DNA from: Rivularia sp. PCC 7116
GTDB taxonomy: Bacteria > Cyanobacteriota > Cyanobacteriia > Cyanobacteriales > Nostocaceae
Assembly: GCF_000316665.1 (NCBI RefSeq)
Contig: NC_019678.1
Location: 930,001-994,000 of the forward strand
Reading direction: 5' to 3'
Length of the DNA: 64,000 bases
The position numbers and the translations under genes are program-made. Within the stretch, counting starts at the first letter, position 1. Each line of letters begins with the position of its first letter. Under the pieces are notes generated by a model. The model did no database searches and was not told the DNA's origin. It worked only from the letters and a program-made list of their open reading frames with translations. Shown here one piece after another: positions 17,261 through 26,865 of this stretch.

Positions 17261-18475
17261 TTATGCTAATAAACATTGGTTAGTTAGTAATAATTCTTCA
17301 AATTCTGCCACTGGTAAAGGATGACTTAACAAATAACCTTGTGTTTTATCGCATTTAAGAGCTTTGATAATATTAAACTCTGTTCTAGTTTCTACACCTT
17401 CGGCAACTACCTGTAAATCAAGGTTATGAGCCATTTCAATAATGCCTTTTGTTATTGCTAATTTTTGTCTATCCTTGTCAATGTTATGGACAAAATAATG
17501 GTCGATTTTCAAAGTATTGATTGGTAGCTGCTTCAAATAGATTAAAGATGAATTTCCAGTACCGAAATCATCGATAGAAAGTTTCAAGCCATGAGATTGT
17601 AGCTCTTGCATTCGGTTAATTGCTGTATTCATATCATGTTCAATCACCCCCTCTGTGATTTCTAGCTCTAAAGAAGACGGATGCAAATTATTTTCTGCTA
17701 ATGATATAAGCAATTTTGAAACAAAATCCTGCTCAACTAATTGGTTGATTGAGATATTTATTGTAGCGTAGAAATCTTTGCAACCCGCATCTTGCCATAT
17801 TTTTGTTTGGTTACAGACATTCTCGATCAACCATTCTCCAATTGGAATAATTAAGCCTGTGGATTCAGCTAAAGGGATTAATTCCGCAGGGGAAATTAAC
17901 CCTAATTCCGAACTTTGCCAACGAACTAAGCTTTCAGCAGCCACTATCGAACCAGAGGTAGTATCAACAATTGGTTGATAATGAACTTGAAATTCTCTTA
18001 ATTTTCTTTTTGCTAAAGTTCTGAGTAAACTACTTTTGAGAATTTGAAGTTCTGGTAAAAAACGAGCCGAGTTTTGATTATTTTTGGAAAGATATTTTAT
18101 ATCATCTGTTTGCTTTTCTAATCGACTCATGATTGCATTTAACAGTTCTGAACGCGTGAATGGCTTGGTAAGATAGTCATCGGCACCCAAGTCCATACCT
18201 TGACGAACGTCCGCCTTGGCATTTCTAGCTGTAAGAAATATAAATGGGATAGTTGCTGTAGATGCTTGCAAGTTCAACTTTTTTAGAACTTCGTAACCAT
18301 CAATATTTGGCATCATCAAGTCGCATAATATTAAATCGGGAGCCTCAGAAACTGCTAAGTCTAACCCTATTTTGCCATTCGCAGCAGCTAATGTTTCAAA
18401 GTTTTCAGCTTCCAATAAATCCAAAATATTTTCGCGTACTGACTCTTCATCTTCAATTACTAATATTTTAGTCAT
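17261..18475 (-). CDS. response regulator with EAL c-di-GMP phosphodiesterase domain
   Basis: A receiver domain (1-120) carries the phospho-acceptor aspartate in LILCDLMMPN (about 53) and the conserved lysine in YLTKPF (about 104). It is followed by an EAL domain (about 150-400) expected to hydrolyse c-di-GMP to pGpG. Catalytic motifs appear complete: ESL in place of EAL, the NIS asparagine, ELEITE, DDFGTG, LKID and VVAEGVET. So the enzyme is probably active and controlled by phosphorylation. Its likely kinase is the CBS-PAS protein encoded just upstream on the same strand, 296 bases away. A c-di-GMP output is relevant to the PilZ-bearing cellulose synthase in this window, though a direct link is inference. 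Confidence 0.92.
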   Translation of the reverse strand: MTKILVIEDEESVRENILDLLEAENFETLAAANGKIGLDLAVSEAPDLILCDLMMPNIDGYEVLKKLNLQASTATIPFIFLTARNAKADVRQGMDLGADDYLTKPFTRSELLNAIMSRLEKQTDDIKYLSKNNQNSARFLPELQILKSSLLRTLAKRKLREFQVHYQPIVDTTSGSIVAAESLVRWQSSELGLISPAELIPLAESTGLIIPIGEWLIENVCNQTKIWQDAGCKDFYATINISINQLVEQDFVSKLLISLAENNLHPSSLELEITEGVIEHDMNTAINRMQELQSHGLKLSIDDFGTGNSSLIYLKQLPINTLKIDHYFVHNIDKDRQKLAITKGIIEMAHNLDLQVVAEGVETRTEFNIIKALKCDKTQGYLLSHPLPVAEFEELLLTNQCLLA

Positions 18476-18771
18476 AGTTTTGAGATTTAATTTTGATTAC
18501 TTTTGATTGCTTTAGAATTGATTTTTTTTTAAAGCAATCGTTTTAAGAGTTTTTTTCACTCAAAGTACATAAATATTTAATACATTATGGCACAATAATT
18601 TTTGGAAGATAGGAATCTAGATATTTTTATATACCTGTATTTATATTGCATATTTTTTTATAACTGCCATCGTATTTCTACTGAAAACATTAAACAATAA
18701 TACATTATATTTATTGAGTTCAACCGATAAATTATGCGATTTACTTTGAAAGCTATATATTTATCTCATTA

Positions 18772-21132
18772 TTAGCTATGATTTACTACTGGTAGCTTAA
18801 TAGAAAATTTTGTACCTACGCCTACTTCACTTGAAACTTTAATATCACCTTGAAGTACATCTACACACTTTTTGACAATTGATAATCCCAATCCAGTGCC
18901 CGGAATATTACCTACATTGTTACATCTATGAAAAGAATCAAACAAGGATGGCAAATCTTCTGGAGGTATGCCGATTCCTTCGTCTTGAATCTCAAATAAA
19001 ATTTGTGAATCTTGAGCATCCAGAGTTAATGTAATGGTAGTTCCGCTTTTAGAATATTTAATTGCGTTAGATATTAAGTTATTGAATATGTGAGCTAATA
19101 ATTTTTCGTCAAAGTAGCCAATCAGTTGAGCATGACTTGTTATGAAATCAAATTTAATATCTGCTTTATCTACTTTATTTGCTTTCTGATTGATTTGCAC
19201 ATCTTCTATTAACTGACTGCTGAACTCTACTAAATCTAACTCTTGGGGATTAGAATCAACTTTGTCTGCTTCTACTTTACTAAGAAATAATACATCATGT
19301 AATAAACTGTTCATGTGCTGAACTGCCTTATTAATTCTATGAAAGTGCTTAAGTTTCTTTTCGTCGTCCCATTTATGATGGTAATTTTCAAGCAACTCTG
19401 ATGAAGAAAGAATAGTACTTAGGGGCGTGCGAAATTCATGAGAAGCCATTGAAATAAAGCGGGATTTAAGTTCGTTAACTTCTTTTTCTTTTTCTAAGGT
19501 TTGTTGTAAATCTTGTTCGAGATTCTTACGCTCGGTAATTTCAATACGATAGCCGATGATTTCTAAAGGATTTCCGGCATTATCTTTTATCAATTTTGAT
19601 TGCTCGTATATCCAAATGTAATTGCCGTTTTCATGCAAAAATCGGTATTCTATACTTACTTTCTTCTCTGTAAATACTTTTGTCAGTTCTGTAAGATATA
19701 GCTGTATATCCTCTGGATGAATGTGGCTTAGCCAAAAGTTAGAATCGCATAAAATATCTTCTGATTGGTAACCAGTTATATCTACAATATTGTCACTTAT
19801 AAAAGTAACTGCATAATCTTCGTAAATTTCTGAACTATAGATTACTCCGGTGCTAGAAAATAGCATGTGTTGCAATTTCTCTTGTGTTATCAAGAGTGAC
19901 ATTTCTGTCTGCTTATGCTTAGTAATATCAGTTTGAATACAGATATAATGAGTTATCTTTCTATCGCGGTTAAAAATTGGTGAAACACTAAATTGATACC
20001 ACAATTCTCTACCATCTTTACAGTAATTGCGTAAGATGATATCGCTGTATTTTAAATAAGAATAATGGCATGATTTTAGAAGTTTATTTATTTCAAAAAT
20101 AATATTGTCAACAAAACTATTTTTGAATCCTAACCCTTGCGATATACTCTCATCGCAAATACGCTCAAATTCAGGATTAGCAAAAACAATTGGTTTAGAA
20201 GCTAACCTAACATCAAAAATCATTATGCCATTCTGACTAGCATTAAAACCTGTATTCTTTAATTGTAAAGCCTGTTGTGTTTTTAAAGTTTCAGTTATAT
20301 TAGTATAAATGCCTATCATACCAATAATTTCACCAGTGACATCTTTGATTGCATCGTTTCGTACATCAAAATGCAAGATGTCACCTTTACGATTTGTCAT
20401 TTCTAATTCATGTCGCCAAGATTTTCCTTGTTCTATGTTTGCTAATAATTCTTCGTATTGACACTCATTTTTCCATAAAAATGGTAGTCCCCCCAATGCA
20501 TTTAACTCTTCAGCAGCATAACCAAATATTTGAAGAAAACTTGAATTTTGATAAATTGTATGACCTGCTATATCTGTAATTACAATGCCTTCACTACTAT
20601 TTTCTAAAGCTTGTCGAAAGTAAATTAAACTTTCTATATTTTGATTGTTATCTGTTTCTTCAGTTCGTCTAATCTCTTGTTCTGTGTAATTTATTTTCTT
20701 TGTTCTTGTTATCTCCGACTGATAATTTTCAAGTAAAAAGGCATTAATTGCTTCACGAGCAATACTACCTACTAATAGACCTTTTTCATCTTCAATTAAT
20801 ACTGCATCTTTTGTGTCAGCTATAATATTCAAAATTGATGCTGTATCTTGAATCTGAGAATATTTAATCTTGATTACTGAAGTTCTCATAAATTCAGTAA
20901 TTTTACTTTTTTTTAAATTGATTTGGGACTTTACCACCTTTAAAGCATCTTGCCATGAAAATACACCCACAACTCGCCAGTTTTCCACTACCAACACACT
21001 TCCTATAGGTGGTTGTCCATCCATCAACGCTATGACATCCCAGACTGTTGTTTCTACTCCCACGATCGCTGGAGCATAGTCAATTAAGTTTTCTAAAGGT
21101 AGTGAAGAAAAAGCTGGAAAGGCAGTTGGCAT
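18772..21132 (-). CDS. CBS-PAS multidomain sensor histidine kinase
   Basis: This 786-residue kinase begins with a pair of CBS domains (about 8-135), which usually bind adenine nucleotides. Three PAS/PAC modules follow (about 165-290, 290-415 and 420-545). Then come a dimerisation and phospho-acceptor domain with the histidine in SMASHEFRTPLST (about 563), and an ATPase domain with NLISNAIKYS, DEGIGIPP and GTGLGLS. There is no membrane helix, so it is a cytoplasmic sensor. Redox, light or ligand sensing through PAS cofactors cannot be told from sequence. The REC-EAL gene downstream on the same strand is the probable partner. Confidence 0.92.
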   Translation of the reverse strand: MPTAFPAFSSLPLENLIDYAPAIVGVETTVWDVIALMDGQPPIGSVLVVENWRVVGVFSWQDALKVVKSQINLKKSKITEFMRTSVIKIKYSQIQDTASILNIIADTKDAVLIEDEKGLLVGSIAREAINAFLLENYQSEITRTKKINYTEQEIRRTEETDNNQNIESLIYFRQALENSSEGIVITDIAGHTIYQNSSFLQIFGYAAEELNALGGLPFLWKNECQYEELLANIEQGKSWRHELEMTNRKGDILHFDVRNDAIKDVTGEIIGMIGIYTNITETLKTQQALQLKNTGFNASQNGIMIFDVRLASKPIVFANPEFERICDESISQGLGFKNSFVDNIIFEINKLLKSCHYSYLKYSDIILRNYCKDGRELWYQFSVSPIFNRDRKITHYICIQTDITKHKQTEMSLLITQEKLQHMLFSSTGVIYSSEIYEDYAVTFISDNIVDITGYQSEDILCDSNFWLSHIHPEDIQLYLTELTKVFTEKKVSIEYRFLHENGNYIWIYEQSKLIKDNAGNPLEIIGYRIEITERKNLEQDLQQTLEKEKEVNELKSRFISMASHEFRTPLSTILSSSELLENYHHKWDDEKKLKHFHRINKAVQHMNSLLHDVLFLSKVEADKVDSNPQELDLVEFSSQLIEDVQINQKANKVDKADIKFDFITSHAQLIGYFDEKLLAHIFNNLISNAIKYSKSGTTITLTLDAQDSQILFEIQDEGIGIPPEDLPSLFDSFHRCNNVGNIPGTGLGLSIVKKCVDVLQGDIKVSSEVGVGTKFSIKLPVVNHS

Positions 21133-21513
21133 AAATTTATAAGAGAATAGTTTTCACAATATCTCGATCGAGCACTAGCTTAGATAAAACCCCTTCTCAT
21201 ATTTTTGTCTCTTAAAGGTTATAATAACTCGGGTATAAATACTGAAATCTGTATTTGAATCAATAAAAATTTACTATGCAAATGGCAATTCTGGGTGGCA
21301 TTGCTTAAATGCAGGATGAAGTAGCATCTGAAACTATTAATAATTCCTTCGGGCACAGAGTTAAACCATCCCATAATTGAGCAACGCTTTCTGGGTTTCT
21401 GCAAATCGCAAGTCATCTTTGGAAGCAGACAATTATATAAATAACCGCAACCATTGCTATGATTGGCATTTGCATCATGGTTGCGGTCAAAAGTTATTGA
21501 GTTTAAAAAACCG

Positions 21514-21657
21514 GGCGTTGCTGATTAAAAGTATGAATAGCACCCCAACCCCCAATTCTGGGGGAGAAATATAATTTAAAGTCCCCCAAAGAAGGGGGGA
21601 TGTAGGGGGCTACCGTTAGACAGTAATAATAAATTCATATTTCAATTCAGCAACGCC
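21514..21657. mobile_element. 144-bp MITE with GGCGTTGCTGA termini
   Basis: The ends GGCGTTGCTGA and TCAGCAACGCC are perfect inverted copies, and the similarity extends inward to about 25 bases (ATTCATATTT-like). An 8-bp direct duplication, AAAAACCG, flanks it on both sides (21506-21513 and 21658-21665). Inside lies a GGGGG/CCCCC-rich hairpin segment, CCCAATTCTGGGGG and CCCCCAAAGAAGGGGGG, but no gene. It is a non-autonomous element. Confidence 0.82.
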
Positions 21658-21692
21658 AAAAACCGTAATCAAGCCTCGTGGTTAGTGATTAT

Positions 21693-22799
21693 CTATGCAT
21701 TTTGGGGTTCAACTAAATTTTCTATTCCTTGAATAACCTTAGCCGATTCGATTTTGTCCCCTTCCTTGATTTTTTCCAAAATTTCTTTACCTGCTGTGAC
21801 GTAGCCGAACACGGAATAGCGTCCATCGAGCAAGTTACGTCCAGCTGGAGTTAGTTCGGGCTCAAATAGAAAGAAGAAAAATTGGGAAGATCCTCCGTTA
21901 ACTTCAGTTTCGGGACGAGCCATTGCGACTGCACCATAAGAAGAGAAAGGTAAAACAGGCATTTCTGTGTAAAGTCCGGCCTGCTCAAGAGTTATGCCGT
22001 AAATTGGCTCTTTATCACCTTCAACAAGTACTTCTAAGGGAATAGCACGATACTCTCCTGTTTTTGGGTCAATAAATCCTGCGTCTTCACCCGGTGGATC
22101 TCCAGCTTGCAGTACATAAAAATCTTCAGCACGCAAGAATTCTAAACCATCGTAAAAGCCCCGCTCAATCAAATCAACAAAGTTTCCGGCAGTAACGGGA
22201 GCGCTATAGCCATCCAAAACAACTTCAAGATCTCCTTGAGTCGTTTTAACTTCTACGGTGGCACGTCCTTTTAGCTGGGGTAAATTACTGTATTCTGCAG
22301 GCACTTCATAAGGAAAACCCGTCACCATAGATTCTTCGAGTTTGCTTACCAAATCCAAAAGCTTGGCTCTTTCTATCCAAGTTTCTTCTTTATCTTTAGA
22401 TTTGGCTACTTCTTGGAGTTTTTCTACACCAGTTCCTAATTCGTCAATCCAAGCGGAGGCTTGCTGTTGATTTTTTTCAGGAACGCTTGCTAATATTTTC
22501 TCTGGCTTGCTCAAAATCCGCGCAGCAGTTTTTAAATCATTAGAGATAGCTCCCCAGCGTCGATTTGCCCTTAACTGGGTTGCAATATCTTCCAAACTTT
22601 TTTGTAATTTCCGCACCGGCTCGTTATCTATGGGAAGCGCATACCTTAATAAAGCTTTACCATCGGTAATCGCATTTCCCGCCGGTAAAGCCGCAATACT
22701 AGAAGAAGTCCATCCGGTTGTACTAATTCCTATAAATAGCGCAACCAACAGCAATGTAATTAGACAATTCTTCAAAGAAGATTTTAATAAATTGAACAT
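21693..22799 (-). CDS. CYP38/TLP40-like cyclophilin, lumenal
   Basis: The protein has an N-terminal hydrophobic export signal (about 10-35), a helical domain (about 50-165) and a C-terminal cyclophilin-type domain (about 180-365). This order is that of plant CYP38/TLP40 and its cyanobacterial relatives, which act in the thylakoid lumen in assembly and maintenance of photosystem II. In that group the prolyl isomerase site is degenerate. Here too the usual FHRV motif reads LEFLRAEDF, so a chaperone-like role is more likely than catalysis. The ATG at 22799 is preferred to an in-frame TTG four codons upstream. It is divergent from smpB. Confidence 0.88.
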   Translation of the reverse strand: MFNLLKSSLKNCLITLLLVALFIGISTTGWTSSSIAALPAGNAITDGKALLRYALPIDNEPVRKLQKSLEDIATQLRANRRWGAISNDLKTAARILSKPEKILASVPEKNQQQASAWIDELGTGVEKLQEVAKSKDKEETWIERAKLLDLVSKLEESMVTGFPYEVPAEYSNLPQLKGRATVEVKTTQGDLEVVLDGYSAPVTAGNFVDLIERGFYDGLEFLRAEDFYVLQAGDPPGEDAGFIDPKTGEYRAIPLEVLVEGDKEPIYGITLEQAGLYTEMPVLPFSSYGAVAMARPETEVNGGSSQFFFFLFEPELTPAGRNLLDGRYSVFGYVTAGKEILEKIKEGDKIESAKVIQGIENLVEPQNA

Positions 22800-23057
22800 G
22801 GAATCTAACAATGCAACATCAAATTATTTTAGATTTCGTCGTAACCTACCAATAATCTTCCCACAGTAGAGTAAGCTTCGGTAGACGAAGAAAGTCTAGG
22901 TAGCGAAAATGGTATAGGAATACTTATTTTATAAAATTAAGTATATATTCCGTGCATTTCCCGATAACGATGATTGAGTACCTATTAAAATTGATCGTAT
23001 TTGCCCTGCGAATATTTTCCTAAAAATTAGCAATATTGGAGTCTTAAAAAATCATCA

Positions 23058-23531
23058 ATGAGCAAAGATAAAAAAAGTCAAGGTTACAAAGTAATGGCTG
23101 ACAACCGTCAAGCCCGTTATCTGTACGAAATTTTGGAAACTTACGAAGCAGGCATTCAGCTAACTGGAACCGAAGTTAAGTCCATTCGAGCAGGTAGAAC
23201 CAACCTTCAAGATGGCTATGCACTAATTCGCGATAATGAAGCATGGCTGCTAAACGTACATATTTCACCCTACAACGCCAGCGGACAATACTTTAACCAC
23301 GAACCCCGTCGAAGCCGCAAGCTTCTTCTTCATCGCGACGAAATTCGCAAGCTGATTGGTAAGACAGAACAGCAAGGTTTGACTTTGGTTCCTTTAAAAA
23401 TGTATTTAAAAGGCGGTTGGGTAAAAGTTAGTATCGCTCTCGGTAGAGGTAAAAAACTTCACGACAAACGAGAAACTATCAAAAAACGTCAAGATCAGCG
23501 TGAAATGCGGCGTGCAATCAAAAATTATTAA
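23058..23531 (+). CDS. smpB: SsrA-binding protein SmpB
   Basis: SmpB binds tmRNA and takes it to stalled ribosomes for trans-translation. The 157 residues cover the full family, with ARYLYEILETYEAGIQLTGTEVKSIRAGR near the N-terminus split over the beta-barrel, and the basic C-terminal tail KLHDKRETIKKRQDQREM, which mimics the codon-anticodon stem. It begins with the ATG at 23058, preceded by a weak GGAG 17 bases upstream. The neighbouring genes are unrelated, and tmRNA (ssrA) itself is not seen in this window. Confidence 0.97.
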   Translation: MSKDKKSQGYKVMADNRQARYLYEILETYEAGIQLTGTEVKSIRAGRTNLQDGYALIRDNEAWLLNVHISPYNASGQYFNHEPRRSRKLLLHRDEIRKLIGKTEQQGLTLVPLKMYLKGGWVKVSIALGRGKKLHDKRETIKKRQDQREMRRAIKNY

Positions 23532-23630
23532 GGTAATAAACAATAGGGAGTAGGGGAAAATGCCCGAAAAATCAGAATTTATGGGTTGTAAATCTAAAAT
23601 CTAAAACCCAAAATAGGTTGGCTAATCAAC

Positions 23631-24035
23631 CTATTCCACAAGATAACTATGCCAATTTGAGGTATCTTCATTCATCCCCGGAGGAAGCAATAATCTCCAG
23701 GTTTTACCTTCTCTTTGAAGCTGTAGGTAAATGTCAAATATTTTTTGGGGTTGTTCTATGTTTCTTTTTGGTAATTTAAAATTTAAATCATAAGTTCCTT
23801 GGATTCGGAAAGCTGGTAAATGTTCAACAGTCATCAGCTTCCTTTGTTTAATTGACAAATGATTGATTTCAAGTTCGCGAAAATTCAAATTCAACTTTTG
23901 GCTGAGTTGCTGTTGAGTTTCCTGCATTGAAAGAGCGATTGCCTTTTTTACTAACTGTTTATTTGGTGATGGAGTACCAAAATTACAAGCTGTTAATAGC
24001 ACTAGCAAAATCGCCGTTAAAACCAGTCTAACCAT
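23631..24035 (-). CDS. putative lipoprotein, 134 aa
   Basis: This is an unnamed secreted protein. A lipoprotein signal is clear: MVRLVLTAILLVLLTACNFG, with the lipobox LTAC placing the lipidated cysteine at about residue 17. The mature part holds a single small domain of about 115 residues rich in beta strands (FRIQGTYDLNFKL, KIFDIYLQLQREGKTWRLL). This pattern suggests an alpha-beta lipoprotein of unknown role. A longer ORF would start at 24107, but the ATG at 24035 follows an AGGA site at a good distance and places the signal peptide at the N-terminus. It is convergent with smpB. Confidence 0.7.
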   Translation of the reverse strand: MVRLVLTAILLVLLTACNFGTPSPNKQLVKKAIALSMQETQQQLSQKLNLNFRELEINHLSIKQRKLMTVEHLPAFRIQGTYDLNFKLPKRNIEQPQKIFDIYLQLQREGKTWRLLLPPGMNEDTSNWHSYLVE

Positions 24036-24248
24036 ATCCTTCCTGAGATTTTCTAGATACCCGACGACAGTATAACGAATTAGCTTCATAACATCTACGT
24101 TTTGCACTATTAATAGTAAAGAAAAACGTAATTTAAGTTTTTATACAAGTGGGGGAATTATGTGAATGTTAACTTAAATGACATTACTCGTAAATACAAT
24201 TATGCACAACTGTAGAAAAATACAGAACATCTAATAAGAGTCTGTAGT

Positions 24249-24611
24249 ATGGAAAACATAGATCGTCGCAAATTATTATCTGCAATCTGTCATGGAGCAA
24301 TATTATTTAGTTCTATGGTTGTAACTGTTGCGGCACCAATTGTGATCTTATTTACTACAGAAGATTCTATTGTTAAGGCTAATGCTAGGGAATCTTTAAA
24401 TTTTCACATTAACCTTTACACATATGTACTAGTATTTTACTTGGTGTTTTTTCTTGCTATAGGTATTGGACTACCTGTTGTTTTACTGATTGTTTTATCT
24501 CTTGTTTTATGGTTAGTCAATTTCATCATGCCGACTATCGCCCTTATTCATGTTTTGAACTCACCAAATCAACCCTACCGCTACCCATTTATTTTTCGTT
24601 TAGTGTCATAA
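24249..24611 (+). CDS. DUF4870 (Tic20-like) small membrane protein
   Basis: The 120-residue protein fits DUF4870. It starts with RRKLLSAICHGAILFSSMVV, has the conserved VKANARESLNFHINLYTY block at about residues 45-62, and ends with three hydrophobic segments. The family is distantly related to Tic20-type membrane proteins. Its function is not known. The TTATCTG-type N-terminal histidine in CHGA is typical. It lies 157 bases upstream of thiL on the same strand, but nothing ties the two together functionally. Confidence 0.8.
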   Translation: MENIDRRKLLSAICHGAILFSSMVVTVAAPIVILFTTEDSIVKANARESLNFHINLYTYVLVFYLVFFLAIGIGLPVVLLIVLSLVLWLVNFIMPTIALIHVLNSPNQPYRYPFIFRLVS

Positions 24612-24768
24612 CCTGTTTATTTTCGATGGATAATCAATATAGATAATTTTGTATTACAAGTTTTTTTTGTGTTGTTTATATTTCTTTACGAAGAAGCATT
24701 CCGTTAAGTTTAACTGATTAAAAAAAGCAATATACATACCGAACGCGCATTTACTAATAACTAATTCT

Positions 24769-25770
24769 ATGCAAGTAAAAGAAATTGGCGAACAAGGACT
24801 TTTAAAAATATTGCAGCGTTTTTGTCCCCCAGATATTATTGGTGACGATGGAGCAGTATTACCGATCGCTGCCGAAAAATCTTTGGTCGTCACGACTGAT
24901 GTACTCGTAGATAATATTCACTTCAGCGAAACTACTACTTCTCCATCAGATGTCGGTTGGCGTTCGGCAGCCGCAAATCTTTCCGATCTAGCTGCAATGG
25001 GAGCTTCACCCTTGGGAATTACCGTAGGCTTGGGACTTCCTGGAGATACTGCCGTTGATTGGGTAGAAAAATTATACCAAGGAATGACCCAATGCTTAGA
25101 GAAATATAATACCCCGATTGTTGGCGGTGACATAGTGCGATCGCCAGTTATAAGTGTAGCGATTACGGCTTTCGGACAAGTTTCTCCAGAGCTGACTATT
25201 CGTCGCCATCAAGCCCGAGTGGGAGACGAAATCGTGGTTACGGGTTGTCATGGGGCTTCTCGTGGAGGTTTAGAATTGTTGCTAAATCCCGATCTAAAAA
25301 CAAATCTCAGCCCAACTGATAAAGAAGGATTAATAAAAGCACATCAACGACCAAAACCACGTTTAGATGTTTTACCAATTCTCTGGAAAATTGTAGATTC
25401 CTATTCCATTCTAGATATCTGCGGAATGGATACTAGCGACGGTTTAGCAGATGCAATTTTACAAGTTTGCCATTCAAGTCAAGTTGGTGCGGTGATTGAA
25501 GCGACAAGGGTTCCCCTACATCAAGCTTTTAAAAATTGGCTAACACCCGAACTTGCTTTAAATTATGCTCTCTATGGTGGTGAAGATTTTGAACTGCTGC
25601 TTTGTTTGCCAAAAGAAGCTTCCAGGGAATTAGTAAGTAAACTTGGTGATAGTGCTGCGATAATTGGAACTATCACCGATAGCGATCGAGTTGTATTGCA
25701 AGATAAATACAAAGAAACTCCCGACCAAGTATTAAACTTAAGTCGGGGATTTCAACATTTTACAAATTAG
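24769..25770 (+). CDS. thiL: thiamine-monophosphate kinase
   Basis: ThiL phosphorylates thiamine monophosphate to thiamine diphosphate, the last step of thiamine cofactor synthesis. Its motifs are intact: IIGDDGAVLP near residue 24, TTDVLVDNIHF near 43, the GGDIVRSP metal-binding segment near 120, MDTSDGLADAI near 223 and YGGEDFELL near 265. The length of 333 residues is normal for the AIRS/PurM-like fold. No TPP riboswitch is visible upstream. The gene is convergent with gap2, with only 75 bases between the stops. Confidence 0.95.
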   Translation: MQVKEIGEQGLLKILQRFCPPDIIGDDGAVLPIAAEKSLVVTTDVLVDNIHFSETTTSPSDVGWRSAAANLSDLAAMGASPLGITVGLGLPGDTAVDWVEKLYQGMTQCLEKYNTPIVGGDIVRSPVISVAITAFGQVSPELTIRRHQARVGDEIVVTGCHGASRGGLELLLNPDLKTNLSPTDKEGLIKAHQRPKPRLDVLPILWKIVDSYSILDICGMDTSDGLADAILQVCHSSQVGAVIEATRVPLHQAFKNWLTPELALNYALYGGEDFELLLCLPKEASRELVSKLGDSAAIIGTITDSDRVVLQDKYKETPDQVLNLSRGFQHFTN

Positions 25771-25813
25771 GTTAAGAGCTAAGAGCTAAAATTTATAAAG
25801 TCTTACATTTACA

Positions 25814-25841
25814 ACTCCTAATTCCTAACTCCTAACTTCTA
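25814..25841. repeat. short tandem heptamer repeat
   Basis: Four near-identical 7-base units (ACTCCTA, ATTCCTA, ACTCCTA, ACTTCTA) lie between thiL and gap2. Such heptamer repeats are a known feature of filamentous cyanobacterial spacers. Confidence 0.7.
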
Positions 25842-25845
25842 AGTT

Positions 25846-26865
25846 TTAGTTATTCCACTTCTGAGCAACTAATTCAGCTAAGTCAACAACGCGCTGGCTA
25901 TAGCCCCACTCGTTGTCATACCAAGCCATAACTTTAACCATATCCCCACCCAGAACCATTGTCAGGCTGGCATCTACAACCGAAGAATTATCGCTACCTT
26001 TATAATCGGATGAAACTAAAGGCAAATCGCTATAACCCAAAACACCTTTTAATTCGTTTTCAGCAGCATTTTTAAAAGCTTGGTTAACTTCTTCAGCAAT
26101 GGTAGGCTTTTCCACTTGGACTACAAAATCTACCATCGAAACATTAGGAGTAGGTACGCGCAATGCTACACCATTCAGTTTGCCTTTAAGCGCCGGTAAC
26201 ACCAATGCTACGGCTTTTGCAGCACCAGTAGATGTCGGTACAATATTCATTGCTGCCGCTCTTGCCCGTCGTACATCTCGGTGAGAAGCATCAAGCAAGC
26301 GCTGGTCACCAGTGTAGCTGTGAGTGGTGGTCATAGTACCTTTGATGATACCAAATTTCTCATCTAATACTTTAGCTACGGGAGCCAAGCAATTAGTGGT
26401 ACAGCTTGCATTACTAACTATGTCATGCTTGCTTGGATCGTAATCATGATGGTTTACACCGATTACGTAAGTACCGACATTACCACCCTTCCCAGGAGCC
26501 GTAATCACAACTTTTTTAGCACCAGCTTTAATGTGCTTTTTTGCTCCCTCTTCAGTAACAAACACCCCTGTTGATTCGATAATTAAATCAATATCCCATT
26601 CCTTCCAGGGCAAGTTTTCCGGATTACGGTCAGATACACATTTTATTGTTTTGCCATTTACTGTAATGGAATTATCATCAGCAGAAATGTCAGCGTTTTT
26701 TAAATTGCCTAGCATGGTGTCATACGTTAGCAAATGAGCATTGGTTCTGGGGTCTGAGGTATCGTTAATAGCAACTACTTCAAGGTTACTATTTTCTCTA
26801 GTCATCCAACAACGCATAAAGTTACGTCCGATGCGACCGAAACCGTTAATTGCAACTCTAACCAC
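25846..26865 (-). CDS. gap2: type I glyceraldehyde-3-phosphate dehydrogenase, Gap2 type
   Basis: This is a glycolytic/Calvin-cycle GAPDH. The N-terminus ([16 protein letters not shown]), the [16 protein letters not shown] segment and the sequence as a whole resemble cyanobacterial Gap2, the dual NADPH/NADH enzyme used in photosynthetic carbon fixation, rather than Gap1. The catalytic cysteine is in [13 protein letters not shown] at about residue 154, and the conserved histidine in [10 protein letters not shown] at about 181. The enzyme is 339 residues, full length. The CP12-binding and NADP features cannot be fully judged by eye. It faces the murC gene across a spacer of more than a kilobase. 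Confidence 0.95.
   Translation of the reverse strand: MVRVAINGFGRIGRNFMRCWMTRENSNLEVVAINDTSDPRTNAHLLTYDTMLGNLKNADISADDNSITVNGKTIKCVSDRNPENLPWKEWDIDLIIESTGVFVTEEGAKKHIKAGAKKVVITAPGKGGNVGTYVIGVNHHDYDPSKHDIVSNASCTTNCLAPVAKVLDEKFGIIKGTMTTTHSYTGDQRLLDASHRDVRRARAAAMNIVPTSTGAAKAVALVLPALKGKLNGVALRVPTPNVSMVDFVVQVEKPTIAEEVNQAFKNAAENELKGVLGYSDLPLVSSDYKGSDNSSVVDASLTMVLGGDMVKVMAWYDNEWGYSQRVVDLAELVAQKWNN

Noticed and set aside
21219-21574. Two overlapping short ORFs upstream of the MITE
   Set aside because: Low-complexity translation, no ribosome site, and one runs into the MITE.
22507-22869. 120-aa plus-strand ORF opposite the CYP38-like gene
   Set aside because: Antisense of a well-supported gene with no recognisable protein features.
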